Shown piece after piece: positions 19,375-28,187 of a stretch of DNA of 45,475 nucleotides. A program made the position numbers and the translations under genes. The notes beneath the pieces are model-generated. The model was given only the letters and a program-made list of their open reading frames with translations, was not told where the DNA came from and did no database searches. How positions within the stretch are numbered: position 1 is the stretch's first letter; each line of letters opens with the position of its first letter. Origin of the DNA: Frankiaceae bacterium (GTDB taxonomy: Bacteria > Actinomycetota > Actinomycetes > JAFAQI01); the NCBI GenBank assembly GCA_019239875.1, contig JAFAZI010000002.1, positions 1-45,475 of the forward strand, read 5' to 3'.

Positions 19375-21042
19375 ATGACTGAGAACGCGCTGGCGGCGCA
19401 CCGGCCGATGCCCGAAGTCGGCCCCTGGAACAAGCCGTTCTGGACCGGCGGCGAGGTCGGCGAGCTCCGCCTGCCGAAGTGCCGAAACTCTGGCCACCTG
19501 CTCCACCCCTCGCAGCGGGTGTGCCAGCACTGCTTGTCCGATGACCTCGAATGGGTCGTCGTCAGCGGCAACGCCGTCGTCATCGGCGTCACGGTCAACG
19601 AGCAGATGTTCATGCCGAGCTTCGCGCCTCCGTACCTGATCGCCGTCGTGGCGCTTGACGAGGCGCCTGAGGTCCGCCTCACGACGAACCTCGTGGGGGT
19701 CGAGGATCTGGGTTCCGCCCATGTCGGGCAGCGGGTCAAGGTGCAGTTCCACGAGCAGGACGGCGTGTGGTTCCCGCTGTTCACGCCGACCGGCGAGCCG
19801 GACGGCGATGGAACGTCGATCGTCCCGCCACCCCTCGTCGCGACCCGTCCGCCGGCCAGCTCCGACCGGTTCGAGCACAAGGTGGCGATCACCGGGATCG
19901 GCTACTCCGAGGTCGGCCGGCGGCTGATGCGCCCGCCCGTGACGCTGACCGTCGAGGCCGCGAAGCGAGCCGTCGAGGACGCCGGCCTCGAGCTCTCGGA
20001 CATCGATGGCCTCGCCACCTGGCCGGGCGCGATGGGCGGTGCCGGCGGCATCACCGAGGGCGGCATCTCGGTGGTCGAGGAGGCCCTGGGCATCCACCCG
20101 ACGTGGCACAGCGGCGGCATCGAGACCTCGGCGCAGACCGGTTCGATCGTTAACGCGATGCTCGCTGTCGCGTCAGGCCTGTGTCGCCACGTGCTCTGCT
20201 TCCGGACGGTCTGGGAGGCGACCAACACGGAGCTGCTTCGGACTGGTGGCCTGCCGCTGCCGAAGGGCGGCGCGGTCGGCGGTGACTTCCAGTGGAAGAT
20301 CCCCTTCGGTGCGGCGAGCGCAGCCAACTGGATCGGGATGCAGGCATCGCAGCACTTTGCCAAGTACGGCACGACGCGAGAGACGCTCGGCTGGATCGCC
20401 CTCAACGCACGCAAAAACGCGGCGTTGAACCCGCGCGCGATCTACACCGACCCGATGACCATGGACGACTACCTCGGTGCGCGGATGGTGAGCTCGCCGC
20501 TCGGACTCTACGACTGTGACGTGCCCTGTGACGGCGCGGTCGCGATCATCATCTCTGCGCGCGAGACGGCGACCGACCTCCGGCAGCCGCCGGTGTACAT
20601 CGACGCGGTCGGGACCCAGATGACGGAGCGCAGCTCCTGGGACCAGGGCACCATGACGCATCTGCCGAACGCGTTCGGGCCGGCGGCCCACCTGTGGACC
20701 CGGGCATCAGTCACCCACGACGACATCGACGTCGCACAGCTCTACGACGGGTTCAGCTTCAACTGCCTGACCTGGCTGGAAGGACTCGGCTTCTGCGAGG
20801 TCGGCGAGGCGAAAGACTTCCTCGAAGGTGGCAAGCGGATCGCGCTCGACGGTGAGCTGCCGCTCAACACGCATGGCGGGCAGCTCTCTGGTGGCCGGAC
20901 CCACGGGTACGGCTTCCTCGCAGAGGCGGCGTACCAGATTCGTGGTCAGGCTGGAGAGCGTCAGCTGCCCAACGTCGAGGTGGCGTTGGCCGGTGTCGGC
21001 GGCGGGGTGCCGGGCGGCGCGTTCATCCTCGTGCGTGACTGA
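19375..21042 (+). CDS. fused DUF35 OB-fold protein and thiolase-like (lipid-transfer/acetyl-CoA acetyltransferase) protein
   Basis: N-term CRNSGHLLHPSQRVCQHCLSDDLEWV Zn-ribbon/OB; C-term AITGIGYSEVGRR...NTHGGQLSGGRTHGYGFLAEAAYQIRGQAGERQ. Confidence 0.85.
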   Translation: MTENALAAHRPMPEVGPWNKPFWTGGEVGELRLPKCRNSGHLLHPSQRVCQHCLSDDLEWVVVSGNAVVIGVTVNEQMFMPSFAPPYLIAVVALDEAPEVRLTTNLVGVEDLGSAHVGQRVKVQFHEQDGVWFPLFTPTGEPDGDGTSIVPPPLVATRPPASSDRFEHKVAITGIGYSEVGRRLMRPPVTLTVEAAKRAVEDAGLELSDIDGLATWPGAMGGAGGITEGGISVVEEALGIHPTWHSGGIETSAQTGSIVNAMLAVASGLCRHVLCFRTVWEATNTELLRTGGLPLPKGGAVGGDFQWKIPFGAASAANWIGMQASQHFAKYGTTRETLGWIALNARKNAALNPRAIYTDPMTMDDYLGARMVSSPLGLYDCDVPCDGAVAIIISARETATDLRQPPVYIDAVGTQMTERSSWDQGTMTHLPNAFGPAAHLWTRASVTHDDIDVAQLYDGFSFNCLTWLEGLGFCEVGEAKDFLEGGKRIALDGELPLNTHGGQLSGGRTHGYGFLAEAAYQIRGQAGERQLPNVEVALAGVGGGVPGGAFILVRD

Positions 21043-21061
21043 TCTGCCGTGACTGCCCGCG

Positions 21062-23797
21062 TCAGCTGACGGGCGGGTTGTACTCCGCAACGAGCAGGGC
21101 GAGATCGTCGCCGAGCGCCGGCCCCGTGATCTCGTGCAGCCCGGCGAGCACCTGGTCGAGCACCAGGTCCAGCGGCCCGGCCGCGATCGGCGCCACGATC
21201 TTCATCAGGTCGATGAAGTGGCCCTCGGCGTCACGCGCCTCGATCGCGCCGTCGGTGTAGAGCATGAGACGGTCGCCGGCCCCGAGGCGGCTGCTGTAGA
21301 CAGTGGGCTTCGTGCCGAGACCGAGCGGCAGGTCGTGATCGAGTGGCAGTTCGGTCACCGAACCTTTGGACGCGAGCAGCGCAGGCGGGTGGCCGCAGCA
21401 GACGATCTGGAACTGCCCGTCGTCGTTGATCTCCGCGATCAGCGCCGTGACGAAGTCCTCGTCGGCGAGGTATGGGCGCAGCCTCCGGTCGATCTGCGAA
21501 GCCGCAAGACCGAGATCGGGGACGTCGGCGGCCGCCGCGCGGAACTCGCCGAGTACGACGGTCGCCGTACGGACGGCGTTGAGACCCTTGCCGCGGACGT
21601 CACCGATCAGCATCCGGACCGACGTCGGGAGATGGACCACCTCGTAGAGGTCGCCGCCGATGAGCGCCTCCGCCGCTGCGGAGACATAGCGCGCCGACAG
21701 CGACACCGGTCCGAGGCGTGACGGTGGCATCGCGAGGATGGCGAGCTGGGCGGCCTCGGCGACCTGGGTGACGTCCGCGAGCCGCCCCGACTGCTCCCGG
21801 AAGATCTTCGCGGTCTCCAGCGCGAGGGCAGCCCGTCGGGCTACGTCTTCGACGAAGGGCAGGTCGGTCGCGTCGTACTGCCGACCGGACTCGGCGTGCA
21901 CCAGCGTGAGGATGCCGAAGGTCCCACCGCGCCCCTGCAGCGGTACGACGATCCCGCTGGACATGCCGAGCGCGCGGATGACCGACAAGTGCTCGTCGTT
22001 CATCGCCCCCTGCTCGAGCGCTTCGTCCGTGAAGGTGTGGTAGACCTCCGAGCGCCCGGTCCGCAGGACCGCCGCCGCGCCGCGTTCGGCGTTCATGTCC
22101 ATGGCGAACTTGCCCGCCATGGAGATTCCCCAGGCGGTCTTCTCAGGGTCGGAATGCAGCAACGCCACCGTTTCCAGCGTGTCCTCATCCACCATCTGCA
22201 CGACGCACCAGTCGGCGAGCCGGGGCACCATCAGCCTCGTCAGGGCGGCAAGCGTCGCCTCGAAGTCCAGGCTGGTCGACAGCGCCACCGACGCGTCGGC
22301 GAGGAACGCCAGCCGCTCGTTGGCCTCCTCGGCACGCTCGATGGCTTGGGCGCGTTCGACGGCTTGGGCCAGGGCGTCGGCGAGGGCGCGGACGAACGCC
22401 GCCTGCGTCTCCTCGTCCACCACTTCATTGCCGGCGAAGGTCAGGCTCAGCACGCCGAGGGAGTGGTCGCCGATGGTCATCGGTGCGACGTGCAGCGTGC
22501 GTTCCGTCGGGTAGTAGTTGGCGAGCGCGGGGAATTGTTGGCCGAGCTGGTTCAAGGTTCGCAGCACCAACGGTTGGCCCGTCCGGACGACCTGTGCGCC
22601 CGGCAGTTCGTCGTCCAGGGAGAACTCTTGGTACGCCTCGTCGGCACGCACATCGAGGCCGCCGTGGGTCGCGACGGCGCGCAGGGTGTTGTACTCCGTG
22701 CGCAGGTAGACCCTGGCGCTCTGGGCGCCGAGAAACTCCACGGCGTTGTCCACCACGGTCGTCGCGATGTCGGTGACCGACCGCGCACCCGTGAGCTCCC
22801 CCGTCACCTTCTGCAGCAGCTGGAGGCGGTTCCAGGTGTCCTCGAGCGAGGCAAGCCGGTCCGCCTCGGCGGCGAGATACTCGGAGAACTGACGCGGCGT
22901 CGGCAGCGGCTCGCCGCGGCTCGCCGCCCGCAGCTGGTCGACGAGTGACTGCACGTACCAGCGACGGAAGGTGCTGTGTGATCGCTTCGGCGCCATGGTG
23001 AGCATCCGCGCGGCACGGGCGTAGCGGTCCGCCTCGTCGAGAGCGGCGAGATAACGCTCGCCTGCGTCGGCCGCGCTCGCGGTGAGCGTCAACGACAACG
23101 TGGTGAGAGCCTCGCCACGTCCGGCCGCCTCGATCGCCTGTCGCTTGATCTCTGTCCGTGCCTCGGCGAAGTCCTTGGTGACGCTCTCGACGAGCTGGGT
23201 CATGGCGGGTGGTAGGCCCTCGCCGGTGGAGGTCTCATTGCCTTTGGCGAGCGTGAGCTCCCGGACGACGTTGTCGATGTGGGACTTGGCGTCGAGCAGC
23301 AGGTCAGTCGGTACGGCGCCGAGGTGGATCGTGTATCTGGGTTCGGCGTCCAGCTCGTCGGTCCAGCCGGCGAGCAGCTCGTCGACGTCCAGGTCAGGGA
23401 CGGCTGCCCTCGGTGCGCCGGCATCTGCCTCGTGGATCTCCGCCCACACGACCTTGCCGCCGTTGGGTGCGGGATCGACTCCCCAGCTGCTGGCGACAGC
23501 CGACACGAGGGACAGGCCACGCCCGGTCATCGCCTCCGTACTGTGACGGACCTGGATCGGGACGCCGCGGCCGCGGTCCTCGACCTCGATCCGCATCCGG
23601 TCGGCCAGCTGGATCAGGCGGAGCTTGACCGGCGCGTCACCGTGCAGCAGTGCATTGGTGACGAGCTCGGTGACGAGCAGCTCGGCATCCTCGATCGTGG
23701 CAGTCGTCTCCCCGACCAGGGCGGAGGAGGCGAAGCGTCGCGCGCGCGGAACCGCGTTGGGTTCGGCACCCAGCTCCAACTCCGCCGTCGAACCCAC
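21062..23797 (-). CDS. HATPase_c (anti-sigma-like) - GAF - GAF - SpoIIE/PP2C phosphatase signalling protein
   Basis: N-term ELLVTELVTNALLHGDAPVKL...RGRGVPI...GRGLSLV; C-term GDLYEVVHLPTSVRMLIGDVRGKGLNAVRTA...LGAGDRLMLYTDGAIEARD. Confidence 0.88.
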   Translation of the reverse strand: MGSTAELELGAEPNAVPRARRFASSALVGETTATIEDAELLVTELVTNALLHGDAPVKLRLIQLADRMRIEVEDRGRGVPIQVRHSTEAMTGRGLSLVSAVASSWGVDPAPNGGKVVWAEIHEADAGAPRAAVPDLDVDELLAGWTDELDAEPRYTIHLGAVPTDLLLDAKSHIDNVVRELTLAKGNETSTGEGLPPAMTQLVESVTKDFAEARTEIKRQAIEAAGRGEALTTLSLTLTASAADAGERYLAALDEADRYARAARMLTMAPKRSHSTFRRWYVQSLVDQLRAASRGEPLPTPRQFSEYLAAEADRLASLEDTWNRLQLLQKVTGELTGARSVTDIATTVVDNAVEFLGAQSARVYLRTEYNTLRAVATHGGLDVRADEAYQEFSLDDELPGAQVVRTGQPLVLRTLNQLGQQFPALANYYPTERTLHVAPMTIGDHSLGVLSLTFAGNEVVDEETQAAFVRALADALAQAVERAQAIERAEEANERLAFLADASVALSTSLDFEATLAALTRLMVPRLADWCVVQMVDEDTLETVALLHSDPEKTAWGISMAGKFAMDMNAERGAAAVLRTGRSEVYHTFTDEALEQGAMNDEHLSVIRALGMSSGIVVPLQGRGGTFGILTLVHAESGRQYDATDLPFVEDVARRAALALETAKIFREQSGRLADVTQVAEAAQLAILAMPPSRLGPVSLSARYVSAAAEALIGGDLYEVVHLPTSVRMLIGDVRGKGLNAVRTATVVLGEFRAAAADVPDLGLAASQIDRRLRPYLADEDFVTALIAEINDDGQFQIVCCGHPPALLASKGSVTELPLDHDLPLGLGTKPTVYSSRLGAGDRLMLYTDGAIEARDAEGHFIDLMKIVAPIAAGPLDLVLDQVLAGLHEITGPALGDDLALLVAEYNPPVS

Positions 23798-23845
23798 AGT
23801 CCCCGTTCCTGATCGCTGGGTGATACACGCTGTGACGATTGTGTC

Positions 23846-24364
23846 TTACGCAGGGCCAGTGTGTCGCGACGTGCTCACGTGCGTCACGGTGCCGAGGTAA
23901 CCGAGCAGCGACAGATACAGGTCGTGGTTGTCCTTGGAGATGAAGCGGTGCACTCGCTTCTCGAACAGCGCGCGCATCACGCGGTTGTTCACGTGATAGG
24001 TCTCGACGAAGGTCAGGCGGGTGCCGCCGGAGTCGAGCGGCTGGAGCTCGTGCCATCCGGCGGCGCGTGACCAGAGCGGCTTCCCGATGCCTTCGTACTT
24101 GGCGTACTCCAGCGGCTTGACCTCGGTGACCAGCTCCCACGAGCGAGCCTTGCCGCCGGACAGCAGCCACTTCGGGACGTGGAACTCACACGTGCGAACC
24201 ATGCCCTGCCCGTTCTCGTCACCCTCGAGCAGGATGGTCATGCTGCCGCCCTGATACTCGACCGTGCGCGGGCTGGGTGATCCCGGCGGCGGCGGGCGAT
24301 GCAGCAGCTTCCAGACCCGGTGCGGTGGTGCGTCGACGTCGAAAACTGTCTCGAACCGCTGCAT
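23846..24364 (-). CDS. SRPBCC family protein
   Basis: RFETVFDVDAPPHRVWKLLHRPPPPGSPSPRTVEYQGG; LTFVETYHVNNRVMRALFEKRVHRFIS. Confidence 0.7.
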   Translation of the reverse strand: MQRFETVFDVDAPPHRVWKLLHRPPPPGSPSPRTVEYQGGSMTILLEGDENGQGMVRTCEFHVPKWLLSGGKARSWELVTEVKPLEYAKYEGIGKPLWSRAAGWHELQPLDSGGTRLTFVETYHVNNRVMRALFEKRVHRFISKDNHDLYLSLLGYLGTVTHVSTSRHTGPA

Positions 24365-25021
24365 CTAGTGCTCACCCCAGGTGTTCCAGAACACGACGTC
24401 CTCGACGGGCGGTCGGTCTGCGGGCTTGAAGTCGGTGCCTTTGGTGTAGGCGACGGGGAGCAGCGCCACCTGCGTCACATTGTCAGGAATGCCAAGGATC
24501 TCCGCCACCTGGTCGGCGCCGAACAGGTGGAAGGTCGTGTAGACGGAGCCGAGGCCGCGCGAGCGGAGCGCGAGCTGGAAGCTCCACGTCGCTGGGATGA
24601 TCGAGCCGTAGACAGCGGCGGCGACCGCGTTCCCGGAGTCGATGTTGTACGAGCTCTCGACACACGGGATGACCAGCGCCGGCACCCGCCCCATGAACTG
24701 ACTCAGCTCGTAGGCGCTCTCATAGGTTCGCCGGGTCTGCGGGTCCTCATGAGTCTTGCTGGCTTCCTCGAGGTAGGCCGCCGAGAGGTTGCGGTAGACC
24801 CCTGCCACCGCCTCGCGTTTGGCGTCGTCGGTCACGACGATCCAGCGCCACTCCTGCGAGTTGCTCATGGTGGGTGCCTGCACCGCGAGCCGGAGGCAGT
24901 CGAGGAGTACGTCGCGCTCGACCGGCCGGTCCAGGTCGAGGCGCTTGCGGACTGCCCGCGTCGTACTCAGCAGCCGGTCGGTCTCCGCGATGTCGAACGG
25001 ATATGTCGCGCTCACCCCCAT
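24365..25021 (-). CDS. nitroreductase family protein
   Basis: LLSTTRAVRKRLDLDRPVERDVLLDCLRLAVQAPTMSNSQEWRWIVVTDDAKREAVA; likely start ATG at 25021. Confidence 0.88.
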   Translation of the reverse strand: MGVSATYPFDIAETDRLLSTTRAVRKRLDLDRPVERDVLLDCLRLAVQAPTMSNSQEWRWIVVTDDAKREAVAGVYRNLSAAYLEEASKTHEDPQTRRTYESAYELSQFMGRVPALVIPCVESSYNIDSGNAVAAAVYGSIIPATWSFQLALRSRGLGSVYTTFHLFGADQVAEILGIPDNVTQVALLPVAYTKGTDFKPADRPPVEDVVFWNTWGEH

Positions 25022-25091
25022 AGCGTAATCCGCGTTCGCAAAATGTGAGAAGGGCCTTTCCAAGACTTGCGCCGGCGCTTAAAGTGAGCCT

Positions 25092-26309
25092 ATGCGAGTC
25101 GAAGATTTGATCCTGGTCAGCGTCGACGACCACGTCGTCGAGCCCCCGAACATGTTCGACAACCACGTTCCGGACAAGTGGCGGGACCAAGCGCCGAAGA
25201 GCGTCAAGAAGCCGGAAGGTCATGACGTCTGGGTGTTCGAGGGCAACGAGATCCCGAACATCGGGCTGAACGCCGTCGCGGGCCGCCCGCCCGAGGACTA
25301 CGACATGAACGTCACGTCCTACGACCAGATCCGTCGCGGCACGTACGACATCCACGAGCGGGTCCGTGACATGAACGTCAACGGCGTCCTTGGCTCGATG
25401 TGCTTCCCGTCGTTCCCGCAGTTCTGTGGCCAGCTGTTCTCGCGAGCTGCCGACAAGGAGCTCGGCTACGTGATGCTCCAGGCGTACAACGACTGGCACA
25501 TCGACGAGTGGTGCGGGTCTTATCCCGGACGGTTCATCCCGCTGGCGTTGCCGCCGATCTGGGACCCGGAGCTGATGGCCAAGGAGGTCAAGCGGGTCGC
25601 GGACAAAGGGTGCCGCACGATCACGTTCAGCGAGGACCCCTCGAAGCTCGGCTGGCCGTCACTGCACAGCGAGCACTGGGATCCCTTCTACAAGGCATGT
25701 GTCGACAACGACATGACGATCGCGCTGCACATCGGCTCGTCGTCCTCGATCCTGCAGCTCGACGACGCGCCGGTCGACGTCATGATCACGCTGACGCCGA
25801 TGAACCTGTTCCAGACCGCGGCCAACCTGATCTGGTCGCCAGCGCTCAAGCGCTTCCCGGACATCCAGTTCGCCCTGTCCGAGGGCGGCATCGGCTGGCT
25901 GCCGTACTTCCTCGAGCGGATCGACTACGTGTACGAGCGACACCGCTTCTGGACGATGCAGGACTTCGGGTCCGATCTGCCGAGCCAGCGGGCGCGGAAG
26001 AACTTCACGTTCTGCTTCATCGACGACAAGGCCGGCATCCAGAACCGGCACATGATCGGCATCGACAACATCACGTGGGAGTGCGACTACCCGCACTCCG
26101 ACTCGACGTGGCCGACGGCGCCCGAGGCCGTGATGAAGCACTTCGAGCTCGTGCCGGACATCACCGACGAGGAGATCAACAAGATCACCTACCAGAACGC
26201 GATGCGGGCCTTCCACTACGACCCGTTCTCGGTGATCCCGAAGGAGCAGTGCACGGTCGAGGCGTTGCGGGCTCAGGCCACCGACGTCACGACCTCCGGC
26301 ATCGAGTAA
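25092..26309 (+). CDS. amidohydrolase family (amidohydro_2) protein
   Basis: LILVSVDDHVVEPPNMFDNHVPDKWRDQAPK; IDNITWECDYPHSDSTWPTAPEAV. Confidence 0.88.
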   Translation: MRVEDLILVSVDDHVVEPPNMFDNHVPDKWRDQAPKSVKKPEGHDVWVFEGNEIPNIGLNAVAGRPPEDYDMNVTSYDQIRRGTYDIHERVRDMNVNGVLGSMCFPSFPQFCGQLFSRAADKELGYVMLQAYNDWHIDEWCGSYPGRFIPLALPPIWDPELMAKEVKRVADKGCRTITFSEDPSKLGWPSLHSEHWDPFYKACVDNDMTIALHIGSSSSILQLDDAPVDVMITLTPMNLFQTAANLIWSPALKRFPDIQFALSEGGIGWLPYFLERIDYVYERHRFWTMQDFGSDLPSQRARKNFTFCFIDDKAGIQNRHMIGIDNITWECDYPHSDSTWPTAPEAVMKHFELVPDITDEEINKITYQNAMRAFHYDPFSVIPKEQCTVEALRAQATDVTTSGIE

Positions 26310-26312
26310 CGA

Positions 26313-26849
26313 TCAGCTCGCGGCGGAGCAGCCCGGGACGGTCTTCCCGCCGGCGCCGAGCTCGATCAGGCCGCAGAACGACTGCTTCGCGACCAGCCAT
26401 TCCCCGTTGATCTGTACGGCGGTGCCGGTGGCGTCGGGGAGCAGGACGGTGCCGTGCGACAGGATGTCGTAGCTGACGCTTGCGTGCGTTGCGTCGTCGA
26501 GGCTGATGTGCTTGACGTTGACCGTCTCCTCGAGATGCTGCGCCTTGGCGAACTTGTCGCCCATCGCCATCGCCTTGCCGAGTGAGGCACCGTCCTCGAG
26601 CAGCGCCTGCCGATCGGCGGCGGAGGTCTGGTAGTTGAAGAACGTCGTCCAGGTCTGGGTGATCGCCGGCGCCTGGCCACCCGCGGTCGACCCGCCGGTC
26701 GGCGGCGACGAGTTGCTCTGCACAACCGGATTGTCGGTGCCGCCACTGCTGCTAGAACCGCACGCCGTGCACAGCGCGCCAATACCGACCAGAGCGACCA
26801 TCAGGCGTCTCATGATCGCGACGCTAAGCCGTACGGAGACGAACCGCAT
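26313..26849 (-). CDS. lipoprotein, possibly MTB12-like; ATG of the lipoprotein form (MRRLMVALVG) is internal
   Basis: MRRLMVALVGIGALCTACGSSSSGG lipobox (TAC); C-terminal VQINGEWLVAKQSFCGLIELGA. Confidence 0.65.
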   Translation of the reverse strand: MRFVSVRLSVAIMRRLMVALVGIGALCTACGSSSSGGTDNPVVQSNSSPPTGGSTAGGQAPAITQTWTTFFNYQTSAADRQALLEDGASLGKAMAMGDKFAKAQHLEETVNVKHISLDDATHASVSYDILSHGTVLLPDATGTAVQINGEWLVAKQSFCGLIELGAGGKTVPGCSAAS

Positions 26850-26953
26850 GGCAATGTCGATGTTGCCAGCGACAAATCGAACGCAACGTCATATAGCCGC
26901 GTGTGGCTTGGGCGCGTCCAGACTCTAAGCAAGATGTCGGGCGTCCGGATAGG

Positions 26954-26980
26954 GCGCTCCGGAACGGCACCTATAGTCTG
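26954..26980 (-). repeat. cassette-boundary site, leftmost, reverse orientation
   Basis: Reverse complement reads CAGACTATAGGTGCCGTTCCGGAGCGC. Confidence 0.85.
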
Positions 26981-27006
26981 ACGGGTCGTTCGCCGAGGAT
27001 CACGGC

Positions 27007-27198
27007 TCAGGAGAAGTACACCGTCCGCACAATCCACACCAACCACACGAGGGCTGCGGACCACACGAATATGCGCCCACACGACCAAAGTACTTTGTAT
27101 GACCTCGATCCGGAACGACCTGTCGTCCAGTCATAGCCACGCGGCTTCGGCCCGTACAGGTATACCCACTCGGCGATGAATTCCAGAAACCACCCCAC
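27007..27198 (-). CDS. small membrane protein (left-array cassette)
   Basis: 63 aa, SCGRIFVWSAALVWLVWIVRTVYFS TM segment; stop just before the site at 26954-26980. Confidence 0.5.
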   Translation of the reverse strand: MGWFLEFIAEWVYLYGPKPRGYDWTTGRSGSRSYKVLWSCGRIFVWSAALVWLVWIVRTVYFS

Positions 27199-27260
27199 GA
27201 AGCAATTTCGGCAATCTCAGCTCGGATCTTGACGCGCGCTGCGAACCCTGAAACCTATGC

Positions 27261-27280
27261 GCCGCGAGCGGCACCTATCC
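27261..27280 (-). repeat. cassette-boundary site, reverse orientation
   Basis: Reverse complement GGATAGGTGCCGCTCGCGGC, matching GTAGGTGCCGCTCGCGGC at 37926. Confidence 0.8.
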
Positions 27281-27577
27281 GGCGGGTTCGCGTCGGGGCT
27301 TCACGTGCCGCCACGCACGATGGCGGGTCTTTTGGGAGAACTGCTTGTCCTGAGAGACGACCCGAAGTGCCTCGCCGATCGTGTCGCTCCAGGTGTTCGC
27401 GTCGATCCAGTCCAAGGCGTGCCCGACCCAGTAGTCCGACCATGGGCGGCAGACGACCTCTTCAACTAGGCGGACCGCCGTCGCGTCATCGAGACCGCTC
27501 TCGGACCTGGGCCGCTCTAGCAACGGCAGCAGCGCCCGAATGTCGTCCACCGATGCACGGTAACGCTGGGGCGACAC
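27275..27577 (-). CDS. hypothetical protein (left-array cassette)
   Basis: 100 aa ORF, stop overlaps the site at 27261-27280. Confidence 0.55.
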   Translation of the reverse strand: MSPQRYRASVDDIRALLPLLERPRSESGLDDATAVRLVEEVVCRPWSDYWVGHALDWIDANTWSDTIGEALRVVSQDKQFSQKTRHRAWRHVKPRREPAG

Positions 27578-27580
27578 TTG

Positions 27581-27602
27581 CGAGCGGCACCTATAGTCCG
27601 TT
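27581..27602 (-). repeat. cassette-boundary site, reverse orientation
   Basis: Reverse complement CGGACTATAGGTGCCGCTCG. Confidence 0.85.
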
Positions 27603-27730
27603 CTCTAGTGACTAACGACAAGCGCGACGATCATCCCTCGTCGTTCACGGGTCGTCACGGCTGGAAGTATCCACCGAGCTGCGCTAGCCCAGGCGACCGC
27701 TCTGCAACGCCGGGACTGTTGGAGAGTCGC

Positions 27731-28063
27731 TTACAAGCCGTCTACCTCGAGGAAGCGGCCCGCTCTGCGACGCACGATCTCGTGCGGGTCCTGAGCCAAC
27801 TCGGCCCTGATCGCCGGATCCAGCCGGCGTTGGGCGGCAACGGCCGCACGCACTCTCCAATCTGGATGGCGAGCAAGCCGCGCCACGATGTCACGGGGCG
27901 AACGCTTTGCGTGGGCCACCCAGTTGGCCATGTCGGGATGACGCTCCAGGACGGCGGCCCACGCCTCGTCTGGCATCTCCATCCATGCAGCCCGCTGGTG
28001 CTCCTCGGGCAAAACGCTACGACGGAGGCGCACCCACTCGTCCGCCATCTCATCCGCATTCAC
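27731..28063 (-). CDS. HEAT-repeat-like protein (left-array cassette)
   Basis: IVARLARHPDWRVRAAVAAQRRLDPAIRAELAQDPHEIVRRRAG; GTG start at 28063 or ATG at 28048. Confidence 0.6.
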   Translation of the reverse strand: MNADEMADEWVRLRRSVLPEEHQRAAWMEMPDEAWAAVLERHPDMANWVAHAKRSPRDIVARLARHPDWRVRAAVAAQRRLDPAIRAELAQDPHEIVRRRAGRFLEVDGL

Positions 28064-28109
28064 CGAACGCACGGTAGCGGGCTGGTGGGTCCGGGCGACT
28101 GCGCCAGAA

Positions 28110-28124
28110 CGCCGGTTAGGTCCG
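28110..28124 (+). repeat. integrase-flanking inverted repeat, left copy (attI-like candidate)
   Basis: CGCCGGTTAGGTCCG, exact reverse complement of 29092-29106. Confidence 0.85.
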
Positions 28125-28187
28125 CGGGGTGGACGATCTTCGGCGCGCCGGGAGGCAGGCTCTCGGCCTGACTGCGGAGGCCCCACG

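Noticed and set aside
27007-27577. Toxin-antitoxin pair in the left array
   Set aside because: The two small ORFs are separated by a site and show no recognisable TA motifs.
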